Positions 5,674 to 7,907 of a stretch of 7,907 nt of DNA are shown one piece after another. The notes under the pieces were generated by a model. That model searched no databases, was not told the origin of the DNA, and saw only the letters and a list, made by a program, of their open reading frames with translations. The position numbers were made by a program, and so were the translations under genes. Each line of letters begins with the position of its first letter. Position 1 is the stretch's first letter. Where the stretch lies: assembly GCA_017881545.1 (NCBI GenBank), contig JADGQU010000094.1:1-7907 (forward strand), given 5' to 3'. This stretch comes from Gemmatimonadaceae bacterium (GTDB taxonomy: Bacteria > Gemmatimonadota > Gemmatimonadetes > Gemmatimonadales > Gemmatimonadaceae).

Positions 5674-6933
5674 TTAACGCTTGGTTCGGACGAGTCCGTA
5701 GTCGCGGGCGCCCTTTCGCAGCAGATGATACCCCCCGCTCAAGGGCTTTGTCGACGCCAGGTCGGTCTCGCCAGTCGCGCGCTGCCCGTTGAGATAAACC
5801 CCGCCCTGCTCGACCAATCGCTTCGCCGCTCCCTTCGATGCGGCGAGCTTCAACGTCACCATTGCGTCCAGCAAGCCGGGCGACTCGCGTGACTCCGCGA
5901 ATGGCACCTCCTCGCTCAAGGCTCGCAACACTGGCTCCGTCAGCGACGCAGGATCCGCCTTCCCGAACAACACCTGCGACACTTCCTCTGCCACTCGCGC
6001 GGCTTCCTCGCTGTGGACGCGCGCGGTCACCTCGCGCGCCAGAGCCTGTTGAGCCTCGCGCTTCTCGGGCGCCGTCTCGATCAACTTGTCGAGCGCTTCG
6101 ATCTCCGCACGCGACATCAGAGTGAACAGTCTCAGGTATTTCCCGGTATCCCGGTCGTCGACATTGATCCAGTACTGATAGAACTTGTACGGCGACGTGC
6201 GCGCCGGATCGAGCCACACCGCTCCCGCTTCGGTCTTTCCGAATTTGGATCCGCCGGCGGTAGTAACAAGCGGCATGGTCAGCGCATGCGCCGTTTTCCC
6301 CTCGACGCGCCGGATCAGCTCCAGACCGGCGGTGATGTTTCCCCACTGATCGCTGCCGCCCATCTGAAGCGTCACTCCCTCGCGGCGATTGAGCTCCAGA
6401 AAATCGTACGCCTGGAGCAGCATGTACGAGAACTCGGTGAACGAAATCCCGCCCTCGATCCGCGACTGCACCGAATCCTTCGCCAGCATGTAGTTGATCG
6501 TGAAGTGCTTGCCGACGTCGCGCATGAACTCCACCGCCTTGAGCGGACGAAGCCACACTGCGTTGTCCCGCATACGCGCGGCCCTGGGGCCCGTAAAGTC
6601 GAGGAAGTGCTCCAGCTGCTTTCCGATCGCTCGCGAGTTGGCCTCGATCTCCTCGACCGAGGCGAGGGGGCGCTCAGCGGCCTTCCCGCTCGGATCCCCG
6701 ATCATGCCGGTGCCGCCGCCGACCAGCGCTACCGGCCGGTGCCCGGAGCGCTGCAGATGCACCAGACCCATCACCGGCACGAGACTGCCCACATGCAGAC
6801 TCGGGGCGGTGGGGTCGAACCCGACGTAAGCGCCCACCACTTCAGTTGCGAGAGCGACGGCCAAACCGTCCGTGTGCTGGTAGAGCATACCGCGCCAGGA
6901 CAGCTCGTCCAGCAATGAATTCTTCGCATTCAT
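5674..6933 (-). CDS. tyrS: Tyrosyl-tRNA synthetase (class Ic, bacterial TyrS)
   Basis: Charges tRNA-Tyr with tyrosine in the cytoplasm. 419 residues, standard for bacterial TyrRS. Seen: SLLDELSWRGMLYQHTD at the usual N-terminal position; tyrosine and ATP site YVGFDPTAPSLHVGSL, with the HIGH-type HVGS at 47-50; GGGTGMIGDPSGK; LLQAYDFLEL and LQMGGSDQWGNITAG; the KMSKS-type loop KFGKT at 230-234; and a C-terminal S4 RNA-binding domain around 353-386 (AASKGAAKRLVEQGGVYLNGQRA region). ATG 6933 is chosen because homology starts there and a promoter -10 box lies 6 nt upstream, implying a leaderless mRNA. GTG 6960 is an alternative with GAAGGTGA 4 nt before it, but that sequence also forms the -35 element. 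There is no room for a T-box leader. Divergent from the PBP gene. Confidence 0.97.
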   Translation of the reverse strand: MNAKNSLLDELSWRGMLYQHTDGLAVALATEVVGAYVGFDPTAPSLHVGSLVPVMGLVHLQRSGHRPVALVGGGTGMIGDPSGKAAERPLASVEEIEANSRAIGKQLEHFLDFTGPRAARMRDNAVWLRPLKAVEFMRDVGKHFTINYMLAKDSVQSRIEGGISFTEFSYMLLQAYDFLELNRREGVTLQMGGSDQWGNITAGLELIRRVEGKTAHALTMPLVTTAGGSKFGKTEAGAVWLDPARTSPYKFYQYWINVDDRDTGKYLRLFTLMSRAEIEALDKLIETAPEKREAQQALAREVTARVHSEEAARVAEEVSQVLFGKADPASLTEPVLRALSEEVPFAESRESPGLLDAMVTLKLAASKGAAKRLVEQGGVYLNGQRATGETDLASTKPLSGGYHLLRKGARDYGLVRTKR

Positions 6934-6939
6934 GCGGGG

Positions 6940-6968
6940 AAGATAGGGACGCCCGACCACGGTGTCAC
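6940..6968 (-). promoter_or_regulatory. Predicted tyrS promoter (leaderless)
   Basis: On the minus strand, GTGACA (6963-6968; five of six matches to TTGACA) is separated by exactly 17 nt from TATCTT (6940-6945; four of six matches to TATAAT). Six nt later comes ATG 6933. Transcription would start at or next to the A of the ATG, giving an mRNA with no 5' leader. Confidence 0.55.
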
Positions 6969-6991
6969 CTTCGGTGTATCTCAGTTATCTT
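6962..6991 (+). promoter_or_regulatory. Predicted PBP1 promoter, divergent from tyrS
   Basis: On the + strand, GTGTCA (6962-6967; four of six matches to TTGACA) is 18 nt from TATCTT (6986-6991), which lies 11 nt before ATG 7003. The leader would be only about 5 nt, consistent with the absence of a Shine-Dalgarno site. Its -35 overlaps the tyrS -35 within the 9-bp palindrome GGTGTCACC (6961-6969). Confidence 0.45.
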
Positions 6992-7002
6992 CCAAACTCC
7001 GC

Positions 7003-7907
7003 ATGGCCGCCGACACCAACAACAAACTCCGATTCCACAAGCGGCACCCGACGTTCGTCCGGGTGGTGCTGCTTATCGTCACTTTCCTCGTCGCGCTCGG
7101 CAGCGGGGTAGTCTACAGCACGTGGGCGCTCATCTGCCGCGGGAACCAGTGCCCCTCGATCGAGAGCCTGGCTGAGTACACGCCGCACCAGACGTCGAAG
7201 CTCTACGCCGTTGACGGAAGATTCATCGCCGAGCTCGGTCTCGAGCGCCGCACGCTGGTAAAGATCGACGAGATCCCGAAGATCGTTCAGGAAGCATTCG
7301 TCAGCACCGAGGACAAGCGCTTCTACCAGCACGCCGGCATCGACTGGCACCGCGCCGCGGCCGTGGTTCTCCGGTCGCCGGTCCGTGGCTTTTCGCAGGG
7401 ATTCTCCACGATTACGATGCAGCTCGCGCGCAACGTCTTCCCCGAGCAGATCTCGCGCGAGAAAAGCATCATCCGCAAGGTCAAGGAAGCCAAAGTTGCG
7501 CGAGAGATCGAGGCGAAGTACGACAAGAAGAAAATCCTCGAGCTGTACCTCAATCAGATCGACCTCGGCCACGGCGCCTACGGCGTCGAGACGGCATCAC
7601 AGCGGTACTTCGGCAAATCCGTCCGGGACCTGAATCTCGCCGAAGCCGCGATGCTTGCCGCGCTTCCGAAGGCGCCCGCGCGCTACAACCCCGTTCGCTT
7701 CCCCGAACGCGCGATCCAGCGCCGCAATACCGTCATCGAGCTCATGCGCGAGGATGGAAAAATCAACGATGCCGACGCGAGCAGAGCAAAAGCGTACCCG
7801 TTGCAGCTCGCCAGTAAGTCGATCACAGGCGAAACGGCGCCGTATTTCGTCGAATGGGTGCGCCAGGCGCTCGACGCGCAGTTCGGCAAGCAGCTGTACG
7901 AGCAGGG
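7003..7907 (+). CDS. Class A penicillin-binding protein, PBP1A type (3' truncated at window edge)
   Basis: Bifunctional peptidoglycan synthase; the glycosyltransferase (GT51) part that polymerises lipid II is visible, and the transpeptidase domain would lie beyond the edge. 301 codons, no stop in the window. Seen: a cytoplasmic basic N-terminus, one membrane anchor at about 19-43 (VVLLIVTFLVALGSGVVY), then a CX4C (Cys45, Cys50) just outside the membrane, and QTSKLYAVDGRFIAEL. GT51 motifs follow in order: STEDKRFYQHAGID with catalytic Glu103; GFSTITMQLARN at 133-144 (usual GGSTITQQLAKN, so Phe replaces the second Gly and Met replaces Gln); RKVKEAKVARE with the second catalytic Glu162; KKKILELYLNQIDLG; YGVETASQRYFGKS; and AAMLAALPKAPARYNP. 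The start is ATG 7003, without a Shine-Dalgarno; a -10-like TATCTT lies 11 nt upstream. A monofunctional MtgA is unlikely because the insert after the anchor and the continuing frame fit PBP1A. Confidence 0.93.
   Translation, partial: MAADTNNKLRFHKRHPTFVRVVLLIVTFLVALGSGVVYSTWALICRGNQCPSIESLAEYTPHQTSKLYAVDGRFIAELGLERRTLVKIDEIPKIVQEAFVSTEDKRFYQHAGIDWHRAAAVVLRSPVRGFSQGFSTITMQLARNVFPEQISREKSIIRKVKEAKVAREIEAKYDKKKILELYLNQIDLGHGAYGVETASQRYFGKSVRDLNLAEAAMLAALPKAPARYNPVRFPERAIQRRNTVIELMREDGKINDADASRAKAYPLQLASKSITGETAPYFVEWVRQALDAQFGKQLYEQ

Noticed and set aside
5477..6556. 359-codon minus-strand open frame overlapping tyrS and the VOC gene
   Set aside because: Out-of-frame shadow of tyrS; Arg/Gly/Ala-rich, and it would overlap two well-supported genes.
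6013..6918. 301-codon open frame on the plus strand opposite tyrS
   Set aside because: It lies entirely antisense to tyrS and has low-complexity Arg/His/Leu composition; no family motif.
6934..7002. T-box or other amino-acid riboswitch upstream of tyrS
   Set aside because: Only 69 bp separate tyrS from the divergent gene and the predicted transcript is leaderless, so there is no room for a structured leader.
7555..7563. Possible loss of a catalytic Glu in LYLNQIDLG of the PBP
   Set aside because: The second GT51 catalytic Glu lies in the RKVKE motif (Glu162) and is present; the residue after YLN is variable in the family.
6985..7572. 195-codon minus-strand open frame opposite the PBP gene
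   Set aside because: Antisense to the GT51 domain, whose motifs run uninterrupted on the plus strand.

Overview
The window is a GC-rich (by eye low 60s %), densely coded bacterial chromosome segment with no mobile element, CRISPR array, rRNA or tRNA that I can see. Gene content and style (LpxL-type acyltransferase, Hip/PQQ-type sugar dehydrogenase, a bifunctional PBP with a CX4C just outside the membrane, a DUF3303 protein, poor Shine-Dalgarno sites, TTG/GTG starts) suggest a diderm such as a Gemmatimonadota member. That assignment is inference; only a database search could settle it.

Left block, + strand, 1-4731. Three tightly packed envelope genes come first: the 3' part of a WaaE/KdtX-like family 2 glycosyltransferase, a CgeB-like GT-B glycosyltransferase starting at TTG, and an LpxL/HtrB-like lysophospholipid acyltransferase. 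Gaps are 15 and 5 bp, so they read as one transcription unit for lipid A/LOS or another surface glycolipid. After 57 bp comes an OppC/DppC-type ABC permease without its usual partners. Its stop abuts or overlaps the start of an exported PQQ-dependent Asd/YliI-type sugar dehydrogenase.

Middle, 4732-4863. This short convergent intergenic region holds a degenerate run of seven heptamers and a perfect 10-bp hairpin. The hairpin's loop contains the stop codon of the opposing gene.

Right block, - strand, 6933-4864: tyrS (tyrosyl-tRNA synthetase), a small VOC/glyoxalase-fold protein and a DUF3303 protein, possibly one unit. Divergent to tyrS, at 7003, starts a class A penicillin-binding protein (GT51 domain) that runs off the right edge. 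It has no stop inside the window.

The most notable non-coding structure is the 69-bp tyrS/PBP1 divergent region. Two identical TATCTT -10 boxes are arranged as an exact mirror pair around a shared GGTGTCACC palindrome that supplies overlapping -35 elements to both. The tyrS -10 sits 6 nt from its ATG, predicting a leaderless mRNA. I found no convincing undescribed multi-gene system; most of the window is housekeeping and envelope biosynthesis.
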